The notes beneath the pieces were generated by a model. That model worked only from the letters and a program-made list of their open reading frames with translations. It was not told the origin of the DNA and made no database searches. The translations under genes were made by a program, and so were the position numbers. A DNA stretch of 64,000 nucleotides from Odoribacteraceae bacterium. GTDB lineage: Bacteria; Bacteroidota; Bacteroidia; Bacteroidales; Marinifilaceae. The stretch lies in contig JAIROI010000025.1 in NCBI GenBank assembly GCA_031257615.1, positions 1 to 64,000 of the forward strand, written 5' to 3'. Below, in pieces: positions 1 to 8,756 of this stretch (its first letter is position 1; the number at the start of each line of letters is the position of its first letter).

Positions 1-372
1 CGATCCTGACGCGGGTATCTCGCTATACAGTAGCCTTAGGCTACTGCCTACATAGATTGGGCTGCCACGCAGCCCTTCAAAGGTCTTTGTTTTACGCGGT
101 AGCTTAGGCTGCCGCACCCTGATGTTAGGCAGTTACGCAGGCATTTAGCGGATTGTTTTCTACGCAGCAGCCTTAGGCTGCCGCATGTAAAGGTGAGGCA
201 GCTACGCAGCCAATCCTGACGCGGGCATCTCGCTATACAGTAGCCTTAGGCTACTGCCTACAAAGATTGGGCTGCCACGCAGCCCTTCAAAGGTCTTTGT
301 TTTACGCGGCAGCTTAGGCTGCCGCACCCTGGTGTTAGGCAGTTACGCAGGCATTTAGCGGATTGTTTTCTG
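1..372. repeat. 210-bp direct repeat, palindrome-rich
   Basis: The segment starting at base 3 recurs at base 213 (offset 210 bp) and stays nearly identical for about 160 bp, with only a few substitutions. The unit is full of short perfect palindromes, for example CAGTAGCCTTAGGCTACTG near 29-47 and GGGCTGCCACGCAGCCC near 59-75. The 210-bp offset equals five 42-bp or ten 21-bp periods, matching the periodicity of the other intergenic arrays in the window. No convincing gene lies here. The repeat may continue left of the window. Confidence 0.85.
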
Positions 373-484
373 CGCAGTAGGCTGGGGTGGCAGCAAATAG
401 CGGATTGTTTTCTGCGCGGTAGGCTGGGGAGGCAGCAAATAGCGGATTGTTTTCCGCGCGGTGGGCTGGGGTAGCAGTAAATAA
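358..484. repeat. 42-bp tandem repeat, three copies
   Basis: Three head-to-tail copies of a 42-bp unit begin at 358, 400 and 442 (GCGGATTGTTTTCTGCGCAG at the unit start, a G-rich half, then CAGCAAATA). Copies differ by a few bases. The array lies about 75 bp beyond the 3' end of rmuC. Bases 485-557 hold nothing recognisable. Confidence 0.85.
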
Positions 485-557
485 AGGAGAGGCAGCTACG
501 CGGCCTCGCTTGAGGTAAGTCCTCGCGAAGGATAACTTCCTCCCACTCCCCGCGGGA

Positions 558-1973
558 TTAATCCTCAGGAGGCTCGGGCTCGGGGTCGAGGGATTCGCCC
601 AGTAACGCGATGGCCTGCTCGCGGGGAAGTTCCTGGACGGATTTTAACTTGCGCTCGATGACCCGGGAGCGCGTGCCGGCGTCACCAATCACGTTGGCCG
701 CTTCCTGCAATTTCTTGCGCGTCTTGCCAAGGATGTCGCCGAACTTACCGAACTCGCTCTTCACCGCGCCAAGTATCTCCCAGACCTCGCTGGAACGTTT
801 CTCGATCGCCAGCGTGCGGAAGCCCATCTGTAAGCTGCCGAGGAAGGCCACGAGGTTCGTCGGGCCGACCACCGTCACGCGGTACTCGCGCTGCAGTTGC
901 TCGAAGAAGCCGGGGCGACGGAGTATCTCGGCGTAAAGGCCCTCGACGGGGACGAAGAGGATCGCGAAGTCGGTGGTCTTTGGCGGGCGTATGTATTTGT
1001 CGCGGATGTCCCGCGCGCAGCTCTTCACGGAGTTCTCGAACTGCCTTCCGAGCTGTTCCACATCGGTATTGTTCTCGTACGCATCCACGAGTCGCTGGTA
1101 GCTTTCGATGGGGAACTTCGAGTCCACGGGCAGCAGGAGTGGTTCGTCGCCCTGTCCGGGCAGTTTTATGGAGTATTCGACTACCCGGCGGTCGTCTCCC
1201 GGGTGTTCGTTTCTCGCGTACTGTTCCGGCGACAGCACCTGCTCGAGGATTGCTCCCAGCTGCACCTCGCCGTAGGTGCCGCGCGTCTTGACGTTTGTCA
1301 GCACCTTCTTGAGATCGCCCACGCCGGCGGCGAGGGTCTGCATTTCACCCAGGCCCTTGTGCACGGACTCGAGGCGTTCGTTGATCAGGCGGAAGGATTC
1401 GGTGAAGCGGCGCTCGACGCTTGCCTGCAGTTTCTCGTCGACGGTCTCGCGCATCTTTTCCAGCTTCCGGTTCGTGTCCTCCTGTATGCGCGTCAGCTTT
1501 TCCTCGACCACTTCCCGTATTTCCCGCGAGCGCTCGCCGGCTTCCTTGTTCGCGCGTTCCTGTCGGGCGGCCAGGTCGTCGAACTTCTGCCTTTGCAGTT
1601 CGTTAAACTCCTTGACGTTTCTCGAGAAGGCCTCTTCGAAGGATTTGATTTGCCTGGAGAAGGAGTCGAGCTGGTTTTTCTGGGCGTTGGACAGGTCGGC
1701 CACGCTCTTGGCGAGCGTCTCCCCGAGGAGTTTGAAGGATCGGCTAAGCTCTTCCCGGTTTTCCATGAAGTCGCGGCGGCTCTCCTCCCTGTTTCTGCCG
1801 AACTCCTCCCGGACGAGGGAGTCCACCCGCGCGAGGTCTCTTTCCATCCTGGCGAGCGCCCGCGCGATCTCTTCGGCGCTGCCTGCCGTTTCGCGCCGGG
1901 CGAGGGCCGCGTTGACGACTGTCGCGAGGAGCAGCAGGCCGAGCAAGACAAGTATTGCTGTTTCCATGATCAT
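558..1973 (-). CDS. rmuC: DNA recombination protein RmuC
   Basis: RmuC family protein; in E. coli RmuC limits inversion at short inverted repeats and is thought to have a nuclease-like fold. An N-terminal hydrophobic helix (METAILVLLGLLLLATVV) is followed by about 150 residues of charged coiled coil and then the RmuC domain (motifs GEVQLGAILEQVL, LPVDSKFPIESYQRL, TTDFAILFVPVEGLYAEIL). The C-terminus is acidic (EPEPPED). The frame stays open upstream to 2045, but the likely promoter box at 2003-2010 implies a start inside the transcript: the ATG at 1973, or two codons later at 1967. The gene is monocistronic and divergent from the peptide transporter. It is interesting that it flanks a palindrome-rich repeat block. 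Confidence 0.93.
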   Translation of the reverse strand: MIMETAILVLLGLLLLATVVNAALARRETAGSAEEIARALARMERDLARVDSLVREEFGRNREESRRDFMENREELSRSFKLLGETLAKSVADLSNAQKNQLDSFSRQIKSFEEAFSRNVKEFNELQRQKFDDLAARQERANKEAGERSREIREVVEEKLTRIQEDTNRKLEKMRETVDEKLQASVERRFTESFRLINERLESVHKGLGEMQTLAAGVGDLKKVLTNVKTRGTYGEVQLGAILEQVLSPEQYARNEHPGDDRRVVEYSIKLPGQGDEPLLLPVDSKFPIESYQRLVDAYENNTDVEQLGRQFENSVKSCARDIRDKYIRPPKTTDFAILFVPVEGLYAEILRRPGFFEQLQREYRVTVVGPTNLVAFLGSLQMGFRTLAIEKRSSEVWEILGAVKSEFGKFGDILGKTRKKLQEAANVIGDAGTRSRVIERKLKSVQELPREQAIALLGESLDPEPEPPED

Positions 1974-2002
1974 TTTTTTATTTCCCGGAACGACCGGGTG
2001 CG

Positions 2003-2010
2003 CGAATGTA
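2003..2010 (-). promoter_or_regulatory. -7 promoter box of rmuC
   Basis: On the minus strand this reads TACATTCG, a TTCG version of the Bacteroidetes -7 consensus TAnnTTTG. It would start a transcript near 1996, about 25 nt before the rmuC start. No clear -33 TTG is visible. Confidence 0.5.
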
Positions 2011-2082
2011 ACAAGAAAAGGCAGGATCAGGATCGTCGCGGACATTTTCCCGGGCGGGAGGCGCGGGTATGGAAAAAAAAGT

Positions 2083-2090
2083 TACATTCG
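2083..2090 (+). promoter_or_regulatory. -7 promoter box of the POT transporter gene
   Basis: Reads TACATTCG, the same box as in the divergent rmuC promoter 73 bp away. The predicted start near 2097 leaves a leader of about 40 nt before the ATG at 2138. Confidence 0.5.
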
Positions 2091-2137
2091 CGGGAGTATT
2101 GAGTGAATCATATTTTTAACGAACTAAATCGAATGAC

Positions 2138-3697
2138 ATGTTTAAAAATCACCCGAAAGGATTAATTGCCGCGTCGCTCTCGAACATGGGCGAACGATTC
2201 GGCTTCTACATCATGATGGCGGTTCTCACGCTGTTCATCTCCGCCAAGTTCGGTCTGGACGAGAAGACGACCGGCTACATTTACTCTGTTTTCTATGCCT
2301 CGATCTACGTGCTGGCGCTGATCGGGGGGCTGATTGCCGACAAGACGAAGAATTACAAGGGGACGATCCTCGCCGGTATCCTGGTGATGACCCTCGGCTA
2401 CCTGATTATCGCGATCCCGACGCCGACGCCCGTGCCGAACCAGGCTCTTTACCTGTCTCTCACGTGCCTGGGGCTGCTGGTGATCGCCTTCGGCAACGGC
2501 CTGTTCAAGGGGAACCTTCAGGCGCTCTTGGGGCAGATGTACGACGCGGACAAGAAGCGGTATGATCGTTTTCGCGACTCCGGGTACCTGATCTTCTACC
2601 TGTTTATCAACGTGGGCGCGATCGTGGCCCCGCTGATTGCCGTCGGGCTGAGGAACTGGTGGCTGGGCGTGCATCACTTTGATTACAACGCGAAGTTGCC
2701 CGAATTGTGCCACGCGTACCTCGACAAGGGCGCGGGGATGGATCCCACGAAGCTCGCTAACCTGCATGTCTACGCCGAAGGGGCCACGCTCAACGGGGAG
2801 GTCGGCAACCTGACCACGTTCTGCAACGAGTACCTGAACGTCTTTAACCACGGGTTCCAGTACGCTTTCATGGCGGCTATCGGGGCCATGTGTATCTCGC
2901 TGGTCATATACCTCTTTAATAAGAAGATATTCCCGAACCCGGCAAACGCGCAGGAAGAGGCCGTCGCGAAGATGAGCGCCGCGGAGGTGAAGATAAGCGC
3001 CGACGAGATCCGGAGACGGATATGGGCGCTGTTCGCGGTCTTCGGCGTGGTGATATTCTTCTGGTTTTCGTTCCACCAGAATGGCTACTCGCTGACTTAT
3101 TTTGCCCGCGATTACATTAACCTGGAGGCGATCGATATCAACCTTGGATTCACGCGGCTCAAGGGCGCGGAACTTTTCCAGAGCGTTAACCCGTTCTTCG
3201 TGGTGTTCCTGATACCGTTCGTGATGCTTATGTTTAAGAGGATGCGTAAGAAGGGGACGGAGCCGTCGACGCCAAAGAAAATCACTATCGGGATGGGAAT
3301 CGCGACGATCGGGTACCTCTTCCTGCTGGTTTGCTCGATGGCCCTGCCGGACAAGAGCGCGCTGGAGGGGATGAGTTCCGGGACGCTGGAGACGATGAGA
3401 CTCTCGCCGATGGTGATGGTGGTGATGTATCTTATCCTGACGGTGGCCGAGTTGTTTATCTCGCCGCTGGGGCTGTCGTTTGTCTCGAAGGTCGCGCCGC
3501 CCCACCTGCAGGGATTGATGCAGGGATGCTGGCTGGCGGCCACGGCAGTGGGTAATCTCTTGCTGTTTATCGGCGGGATACTTTACGTGAACGTGCCGCT
3601 GTGGAGTTGCTGGCTGGTGTTTGTTGCCGCCTGCGGGATCTCGATGATCGCGATGTTCTCCATGGTGAGGTGGCTCGAGAAGGTGGCCAAGGTTTAA
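2138..3697 (+). CDS. POT family proton-dependent oligopeptide transporter
   Basis: Inner-membrane major-facilitator protein of the POT/PTR2 family, which imports di- and tripeptides with protons. The first helix carries the family motif as SNMGERFGFY: the ERF part is kept, but the first Glu of the usual ExxERF is not. Loop 2-3 has the MFS signature GGLIADKTKNYKG. Hydrophobic segments are consistent with about 14 helices. A large loop at residues about 170-240 includes an insert (HAYLDKGAGMDPTKL) of the kind seen in Bacteroidetes members. At 519 residues it has the usual length. It is followed after 10 bp by the DJ-1 gene, probably in one transcript. Substrate is inferred from the family only. 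Confidence 0.9.
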   Translation: MFKNHPKGLIAASLSNMGERFGFYIMMAVLTLFISAKFGLDEKTTGYIYSVFYASIYVLALIGGLIADKTKNYKGTILAGILVMTLGYLIIAIPTPTPVPNQALYLSLTCLGLLVIAFGNGLFKGNLQALLGQMYDADKKRYDRFRDSGYLIFYLFINVGAIVAPLIAVGLRNWWLGVHHFDYNAKLPELCHAYLDKGAGMDPTKLANLHVYAEGATLNGEVGNLTTFCNEYLNVFNHGFQYAFMAAIGAMCISLVIYLFNKKIFPNPANAQEEAVAKMSAAEVKISADEIRRRIWALFAVFGVVIFFWFSFHQNGYSLTYFARDYINLEAIDINLGFTRLKGAELFQSVNPFFVVFLIPFVMLMFKRMRKKGTEPSTPKKITIGMGIATIGYLFLLVCSMALPDKSALEGMSSGTLETMRLSPMVMVVMYLILTVAELFISPLGLSFVSKVAPPHLQGLMQGCWLAATAVGNLLLFIGGILYVNVPLWSCWLVFVAACGISMIAMFSMVRWLEKVAKV

Positions 3698-3707
3698 TCA
3701 TCGAATC

Positions 3708-4265
3708 ATGAAGAAGTCATTTATTTTCCTGGCAGACGGGTTCGAGGAGGTGGAGGCCGTGACGACGATCGACGTCCTGCGGCGCGGGGGGATGAACCTG
3801 GTGACGGCGTCCGTGCACGAGGGGCGACGGGAGGTGACGGGAGCAAACGGACTGACGCTCGCGGCCGACGCGACGCTGGCAGAGGTGGAAGGCGAGGAGG
3901 CCGCGCTACTGATCCTGCCCGGGGGAATGCCCGGGGCCGAGACGCTGGGCAACACGCCGCGGCTGATCGAGTGGCTGCAGGCCCACGCGGATCGCGACGG
4001 GTGGATCGCGGCAATCTGCGCGGCGCCGGCCGTGGTGCTCTCCAAACTGGATATCCCGCGGCGACTCCGCCTGACCTGTTATCCCGGCTTCGAATCGCTA
4101 CTAACCCCGCGCCACGAGGTGGTTGACGACGGCGTCGCGGTCGACGGTAAGTTTATCACCGCTCGAGGCCCGGGTCTCGCCTTTGGCTTTGGCCTGGAGA
4201 TACTCGCGAGGCTCCGCGGAGCAGCATGTGCCCGCGCGATTTCTTCTGCCATGCTGATCAGCTGA
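3708..4265 (+). CDS. DJ-1/PfpI (YajL-like) family protein
   Basis: Small cytoplasmic protein of the DJ-1/YajL branch, associated with protection against oxidative or carbonyl stress; the biochemical activity of this branch is debated. Visible landmarks are the N-terminal strand KKSFIFLADGFEEVEA with the conserved acidic residue (about Glu16), the nucleophile-elbow cysteine in AAICAAPAVV (about Cys104), and the C-terminal helix typical of the family. The 185 residues fit the usual length. It follows the POT transporter by 10 bp and ends just before a strong terminator. Confidence 0.88.
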   Translation: MKKSFIFLADGFEEVEAVTTIDVLRRGGMNLVTASVHEGRREVTGANGLTLAADATLAEVEGEEAALLILPGGMPGAETLGNTPRLIEWLQAHADRDGWIAAICAAPAVVLSKLDIPRRLRLTCYPGFESLLTPRHEVVDDGVAVDGKFITARGPGLAFGFGLEILARLRGAACARAISSAMLIS

Positions 4266-4295
4266 TCAATTAACGGGACTTGCCCCGAACAACGC

Positions 4296-4335
4296 GAGGA
4301 GGATGCACTTTCGAGTGCATCCTCCTCTCTTTTTA
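4296..4335. terminator. Bidirectional intrinsic terminator between convergent genes
   Basis: A perfect 14-bp stem (GAGGAGGATGCACT, 4296-4309) with a TTCG tetraloop pairs with 4314-4327 and is followed by TCTTTTT. It lies between the convergent DJ-1 and GH89 genes. Confidence 0.9.
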
Positions 4336-4372
4336 CGCGCGCTTACCCCACTCGCTATGGACGAGAGGGGAG

Positions 4373-6565
4373 CTACTGGGGGGTGGGGAAGAGGAGGTGG
4401 TAGATTTTTGAGGCGGTGGGGATGGGGGGGGCGGTGGGATGGGGGGAGTAGGGGTGGGAAGAGCGAGTCCAGGATTCTTCCATGGCGGGGAAGTCGGGAG
4501 GGGGGAGTGAGACGCCTTGCATGGCGAGGGCGGCGTGGTGGAAGAATTGTTGCCAGCGGGGGTAGTAGAGGTCGGAAAGGAGGCCGCTCCATTCGCGGTG
4601 GGAGTAGTCGCGGAGGCCGCCGCGTTCGGCAGCCTCGCGGTTGCCCCAGACGGTGATGAGGGAGCGGGCGTTCCACTCGTAGAGGGCGCGATGGGCGGGG
4701 TCGTTCGAGCGCGACTTGGCCTGTTCGAGCCACGCGCCGACGGTAAATTCTCGTCGGGTGGAGAGGAGTTCGTCCTGGCAACGGATGTGTAGGAGGAAAG
4801 AGTCGGCCAGGAGGCGGAAGCGTTGGAGGTCGTTGGCGCTGTGGGCGCGGGCGATCTCCGCGGAGAGGCGGTTGGCGTCATCGGCGATGGCTTGTCGGAG
4901 GACGTCGACGAGATCGTATTCGAAGTTGTTGTTGCCGGCGAGGGCGTCGGCGACGGAGAGCATCAGGGCGGCGGCGCGGCGGGTGTGGGCAGGGTCGTAG
5001 AAGAGTCGGGCGGATCCCCACGCGGAGACTTTCGAGGGGGCAACGCGGGGGCGGGCGCAGAGGAGCGATTCGACGGCGCCCTCGCCGGGATAGTCGACGG
5101 GGCAGTCGTAGGGGTAGTCGGCAAGGAGTTGCCACGCGGCGAGGAGCGCGTCGCGCGCGGCGAGCGGGAGCTTTCCGTAGCGGGCGGGGATGTACCCGGC
5201 GAGCCATTCTTCTTTGGTAAATCTCTCGGCGCGCCAGGGCAGTTCGTAGAGCAGTTCGAACATCACGGGGTTGTTTTCGATGCCCTCGGGGGTAGCGCCG
5301 ACGCCGACTAGTGTTTTCCCGGCGGGGTGGTGGATGGCGTTGTAGAAGCCGTCGATCAGTCGCGTCATTCTTCCGTGCAGCCCGACGCGCCCGCCGAAGT
5401 TGAGGAGCATGCAGTATATCCAGTCGTGTTTCCCGTAGCCGTTGGGGCGGTACCATTCCGAGGAGGGGTCGCCCCACTGCGGTCGTTTCTCGCTATAGAG
5501 GTCGAGGATGATCAGGTCGCGCGCGTTCAGGCTATCGATCATGGCGGGGCGGGGGTTGGCCTGCCATGCCTGTATGACCCAGGCGCTGCCGGGCGCTGCT
5601 TGTTTCATGGCGGCCATGATGGTTTGCCCCGCGCGGGCGAGGTTGACGCCGCTGGTGTTTCCTCCCTCGTGGAAGGGGTCCATGGCGTAATACTTTGCCT
5701 GTCCGTAGAGCTTTTCCATTTCCTGGTAATACATGGCGGCGACGGTGGTGAAGTTCGGGTCGTCGGGGTGCAGGAATGCCGGGCGGGGGAAGGTGCACCA
5801 GTCGCCGGGGTTGGCGACGTTGTAGCCGAGTTTCTCTCCGGCGTTGCCCGGCATCATTCCGGCGAATCCCGGCAGGACGGGTTCGATGCCCAGTTCTTTG
5901 GCGCGGGCGACGACGCGTTGTTGCAGGCGTTGTTGTTGTTCGTACCATTCGTCGGGGTTCGGGCCTCCCCATCCCTCGAGGTTATTCATTTGCCACCAGG
6001 CCATGTACGCGGGTCCGGCGATGAAGGCGTTGATCTCGTCGCGGGAGTAGCCGAGGCGCGCGAGGAGGTTTCGCCAGACGGTTTCGTTGCCGGTGATGGA
6101 GAGGCAGAGGTTGACGCCGTGGAGGGCCATCCAGTCGAGTTCCTGTTCCCAGCGGGGCCAGTCCCAGAAGGCGGTGGTGTAGGAGAAGGTGCAATAATTG
6201 AGGTAGTATCGCAGGCGGAGCGGGGTAGACGCGCGGATGATCGCGTCGGGGAGTGGCAGGGGTCGCGGGAGGGTGCATGTCGGGTTATTCCAGGAGAGGT
6301 GGATGCCGGCGACATGCTTCAGGTACCAGTTCAGGCCGGCGCCCTGGCTCGTCGGGTTATTGCCCCTGATCAGGAGTCGCCCGTCCTCCCGCGGCGCGAT
6401 CTCGAAGAAGTCCTTGCCGTCGGGCGAGGGGGCGATTTCCATGAGGATATCCTGTCCGGTGTTGTTCGTCACTCGTCGCGCGAGTCCCTTGATTCCCCGG
6501 TCGCGCGGCGCGGCGTTGAGGGAGAGCAGGAGGGCGATGGCGATGGCGATGCTTGTCTTGTTCAC
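4373..6565 (-). CDS. GH89 alpha-N-acetylglucosaminidase (NAGLU family)
   Basis: Glycoside hydrolase family 89 removes terminal alpha-linked GlcNAc, for example from heparan-type chains or GlcNAc-alpha-1,4-Gal mucin caps. A signal peptide (MNKTSIAIAIALLLSLNAA) indicates export. The N-terminal domain (about 25-100) is followed by the catalytic barrel: LRLRYYLNYCTFSYTTAFWDW near 118-136, then the two expected catalytic glutamates in DPFHE (Glu300) and GATPEGIENN (Glu427). The C-terminal all-helical domain runs to about residue 690. The last 40 or so residues are an unusual Pro/Ser/Thr-rich tail. The gene is last in the minus-strand uptake locus, downstream of an M60 protease, and may also have its own promoter at 6585-6592. 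This context points to host glycoprotein degradation. Confidence 0.93.
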   Translation of the reverse strand: MNKTSIAIAIALLLSLNAAPRDRGIKGLARRVTNNTGQDILMEIAPSPDGKDFFEIAPREDGRLLIRGNNPTSQGAGLNWYLKHVAGIHLSWNNPTCTLPRPLPLPDAIIRASTPLRLRYYLNYCTFSYTTAFWDWPRWEQELDWMALHGVNLCLSITGNETVWRNLLARLGYSRDEINAFIAGPAYMAWWQMNNLEGWGGPNPDEWYEQQQRLQQRVVARAKELGIEPVLPGFAGMMPGNAGEKLGYNVANPGDWCTFPRPAFLHPDDPNFTTVAAMYYQEMEKLYGQAKYYAMDPFHEGGNTSGVNLARAGQTIMAAMKQAAPGSAWVIQAWQANPRPAMIDSLNARDLIILDLYSEKRPQWGDPSSEWYRPNGYGKHDWIYCMLLNFGGRVGLHGRMTRLIDGFYNAIHHPAGKTLVGVGATPEGIENNPVMFELLYELPWRAERFTKEEWLAGYIPARYGKLPLAARDALLAAWQLLADYPYDCPVDYPGEGAVESLLCARPRVAPSKVSAWGSARLFYDPAHTRRAAALMLSVADALAGNNNFEYDLVDVLRQAIADDANRLSAEIARAHSANDLQRFRLLADSFLLHIRCQDELLSTRREFTVGAWLEQAKSRSNDPAHRALYEWNARSLITVWGNREAAERGGLRDYSHREWSGLLSDLYYPRWQQFFHHAALAMQGVSLPPPDFPAMEESWTRSSHPYSPHPTAPPIPTASKIYHLLFPTPQ

Positions 6566-6584
6566 GGCGCGTGCGATTCAGGCG

Positions 6585-6592
6585 CGAAGGTA
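6585..6592 (-). promoter_or_regulatory. Internal -7 promoter box before the GH89 gene
   Basis: Minus-strand TACCTTCG, matching TAnnTTYG, sits in the 42-bp gap between the M60 and GH89 genes. The predicted start near 6578 is 13 nt before the ATG. Confidence 0.4.
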
Positions 6593-6607
6593 GTGATTTC
6601 CGGCGCG

Positions 6608-8509
6608 TCACGAGGCGGCGTTCACCGGCACTTCCCGTCGTTCCCCGTCGTGTCCCACGGCGTAGAGTTTGTGGACGGCGGGGTCGAAGGAGAATCCGTT
6701 GCTGCTGAAGGGCTGGTACGTGAAGCCGTTGTCGGAGGTATAGACGCGTCGGAGGTCGCCGTCCTTGTCGCCCACCCTGGCCTCGAAAGCCACGGCGTTT
6801 GTCCACCCGTCGGGGCGCGCGGTGAAGGCGCCGTTCTTGACTGTCGCGGCGTTCCCGGTTTGCAGGGGCAGTTTGTCCTTGAATATCCCGGCGTTGGCAT
6901 CCGTGATGTATTCCATGGCCTGCGCGGGCGACGGGTATCCCTTGATGCGGTTGATGGAGGCCTCGACCATCGCCTCGCTCACCAGGAAGTTGCCGTCGGA
7001 GCAGGGTTGCAGGAAGCCGGTCTTCTGGAAGAAGTCGGTCAGGTTGAGGTTCGCCGTCTTGCAGACCAGCTCGACGAAGTAGAGTTGGTGTTGTCCGTCG
7101 GTGCGGGTGGCGACGCCGGTATCGTGTTTCCGGTAGTGCTCGTAGAGGTCTTCGTAGAAGGCGGCGCCGTGGGTGCCTGTTTTTCCGAGGACATTGTCGA
7201 GGTAGAGGTAGAGTTGCCAGAAGGGGACGAGTTGGTGGAAGAGGTGGGCGTTGTTGTCGTTCCGGTGGTGCGGGGTGGGGGTAGCGGCGGGGCGATCCTT
7301 GCCGAAGTACCAGTTGAAGGCTCGTTCGTAGGTGTTGACGTACCCGGCGTCGGCGACCGTTTGCAGGTTCGTGTTCAGGGGGGTATTGGGGGTATTGGGG
7401 ATCAGTTCGCGGGCGTGCGTTCGGAGGAACATGGCCTGGATGTTATTGGTCACTTCCACCATGCCGTTCCACCGGAAGGCGGGTCGCGTCTGGTTGACGT
7501 GGCCGTGCTCGTGTCCGAAGACCCACACGTCGCTCCCGACGATGGCGTCGGGGCGCGTGAGGTACTCGCCGGGGTATGCCGTGTGGTAGTCGGCGGCGTA
7601 CGCGCCCACGCCCGCGTTCATGACCTCGTGGTGGAAGTAGGCGCGCGTGCGGTGTTTTCCCCCGAAGCCGAGTGGCGGGTCGAGGAGTCCCATGAAGCGC
7701 CACTCGAGGTAGACGACGGCGTCGTAGGCGTCGACGAGTTCCTGGCCGCGGTTGCCGGTATTTTTCCTGAACCAGGCGGTGGGCGCGGTGACCGTGGCGT
7801 ATTTCCCGACGACGTCGAAGAAGGGGTTAACGGCGGCGTTGATGAGCCGCGGCCAGTCGCTGCTGGCGTGTCGGCGGACGTCGTAGCATCCGTTGACGGC
7901 TCCCCCGTGGATGTTGATCTTGATGTTTCCCGGTTTGGCGGCCTCGTTGGGGTAGTAGTAGCGGATGTAGGCCAGGCCGTATCCCCCGCCGGGGAGGGGC
8001 GCGGCGACGAAGGTGTTGAGGCCGTTGGAGAGGGGCAGGGCGTCGGGGCCGGAGTTGTACCCGCCGGTGGACGCGGTGGTGAGGGTTTGCACCTTGAGCG
8101 AGGCGGCGCCGTCCGCGGCGAGGCCACTGACGAGGACGCGGAGGGTGTCGCCGGTGGAGAGGGAGATGCCCGCGGGGTAGTCCATGACGCCGTATCGCGC
8201 TGTTTTATTGCGGGTGGCGTCGATGGTGGGGTCGGGGAGTGGTTCGACGTTCATGACGCGGAACTCGACGGGGTACGTGCCGTCGAGCATCGCCAGGGCG
8301 ATCTCCTTGTAGAAGGCGACGGTGCAGACGGAGTCGACGAACGCGGGGGTGACGCCCTCGCGCAGCTCGGTGCAGGACTGGTCGGTGAACAGCACCGTGG
8401 GGTTGAATACTCCGGGTCTTGGCGGGAGGTTGGGGTTGACGCCGTGCAGGTCGTCGCCGGAGCAGGCGGCGAGGAGGGCGAGGAGGACGGGGGCAATGAT
8501 TTTCTTCAT
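6608..8509 (-). CDS. M60-family (enhancin-like) zinc metallopeptidase lipoprotein
   Basis: Surface or periplasmic lipoprotein peptidase of the M60-like family, whose members cut mucins and other O-glycoproteins. The ATG at 8509 gives a lipoprotein signal (MKKIIAPVLLALLAACSG); an earlier in-frame ATG at 8533 would add eight residues before the signal and is less likely. From the 8509 start, the gluzincin motif HEHGH is at about 333-337 and the third zinc ligand at about Glu352 (WNGMVE). An N-terminal beta-rich accessory region (about 35-200) precedes the peptidase domain. The last ~90 residues resemble a small binding module and are not identified. It lies between the BspA-like lipoprotein and GH89 genes, as expected for a mucin-directed locus. 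Confidence 0.9.
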   Translation of the reverse strand: MKKIIAPVLLALLAACSGDDLHGVNPNLPPRPGVFNPTVLFTDQSCTELREGVTPAFVDSVCTVAFYKEIALAMLDGTYPVEFRVMNVEPLPDPTIDATRNKTARYGVMDYPAGISLSTGDTLRVLVSGLAADGAASLKVQTLTTASTGGYNSGPDALPLSNGLNTFVAAPLPGGGYGLAYIRYYYPNEAAKPGNIKINIHGGAVNGCYDVRRHASSDWPRLINAAVNPFFDVVGKYATVTAPTAWFRKNTGNRGQELVDAYDAVVYLEWRFMGLLDPPLGFGGKHRTRAYFHHEVMNAGVGAYAADYHTAYPGEYLTRPDAIVGSDVWVFGHEHGHVNQTRPAFRWNGMVEVTNNIQAMFLRTHARELIPNTPNTPLNTNLQTVADAGYVNTYERAFNWYFGKDRPAATPTPHHRNDNNAHLFHQLVPFWQLYLYLDNVLGKTGTHGAAFYEDLYEHYRKHDTGVATRTDGQHQLYFVELVCKTANLNLTDFFQKTGFLQPCSDGNFLVSEAMVEASINRIKGYPSPAQAMEYITDANAGIFKDKLPLQTGNAATVKNGAFTARPDGWTNAVAFEARVGDKDGDLRRVYTSDNGFTYQPFSSNGFSFDPAVHKLYAVGHDGERREVPVNAAS

Positions 8510-8571
8510 GGTATATGTTGTTTTAAGGTACATGGTTGACGCGGTCGTTTATTTAACGCGGCGTTACTCGA

Positions 8572-8663
8572 GCGTCAACGGGCGTCGTTGACGAGCGTCA
8601 ACGGTCGGCGTTGACGGGCGTCAACGGTCATCGTTGACGGGCGTCAACGGTCGGCGTTGCAAC
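8572..8663. repeat. 23-bp palindromic tandem repeat, four copies
   Basis: Units starting at 8572, 8595, 8618 and 8641 each carry GCGTCAACG and its complement CGTTGACG around a 5-base centre, so each unit is a palindrome. The period is 23 bp, unlike the 21/42 bp of the other arrays. It lies about 60 bp upstream of the M60 start and about 95 bp beyond the 3' end of the preceding gene. Confidence 0.85.
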
Positions 8664-8698
8664 GTTGCCGCGGCGGGCGAGCGCGCGGGGCACGAAGC

Positions 8699-8730
8699 GG
8701 GGGCGAGGTGTTGAGACCTCGCCCCCTTTT
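8699..8730. terminator. Strong GC hairpin, possible terminator or processing site
   Basis: An 11-bp stem (GGGGGCGAGGT, 8699-8709, with its complement at 8716-8726) is followed on the plus strand by TTTT. It lies 27 bp past the stop of the minus-strand lipoprotein gene. On that strand the T-run is missing, so it may stabilise a 3' end or attenuate rather than terminate. Confidence 0.5.
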
Positions 8731-8756
8731 GTAGTGTTCTTGTCGCGTGGCACGCG

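Noticed and set aside
5327-8539. A 1070-codon open frame on the plus strand opposite the GH89 and M60 genes
   Set aside because: Antisense shadow caused by high GC third positions; composition is Gly/Val-rich with no domain, and the opposite genes are clearly real.
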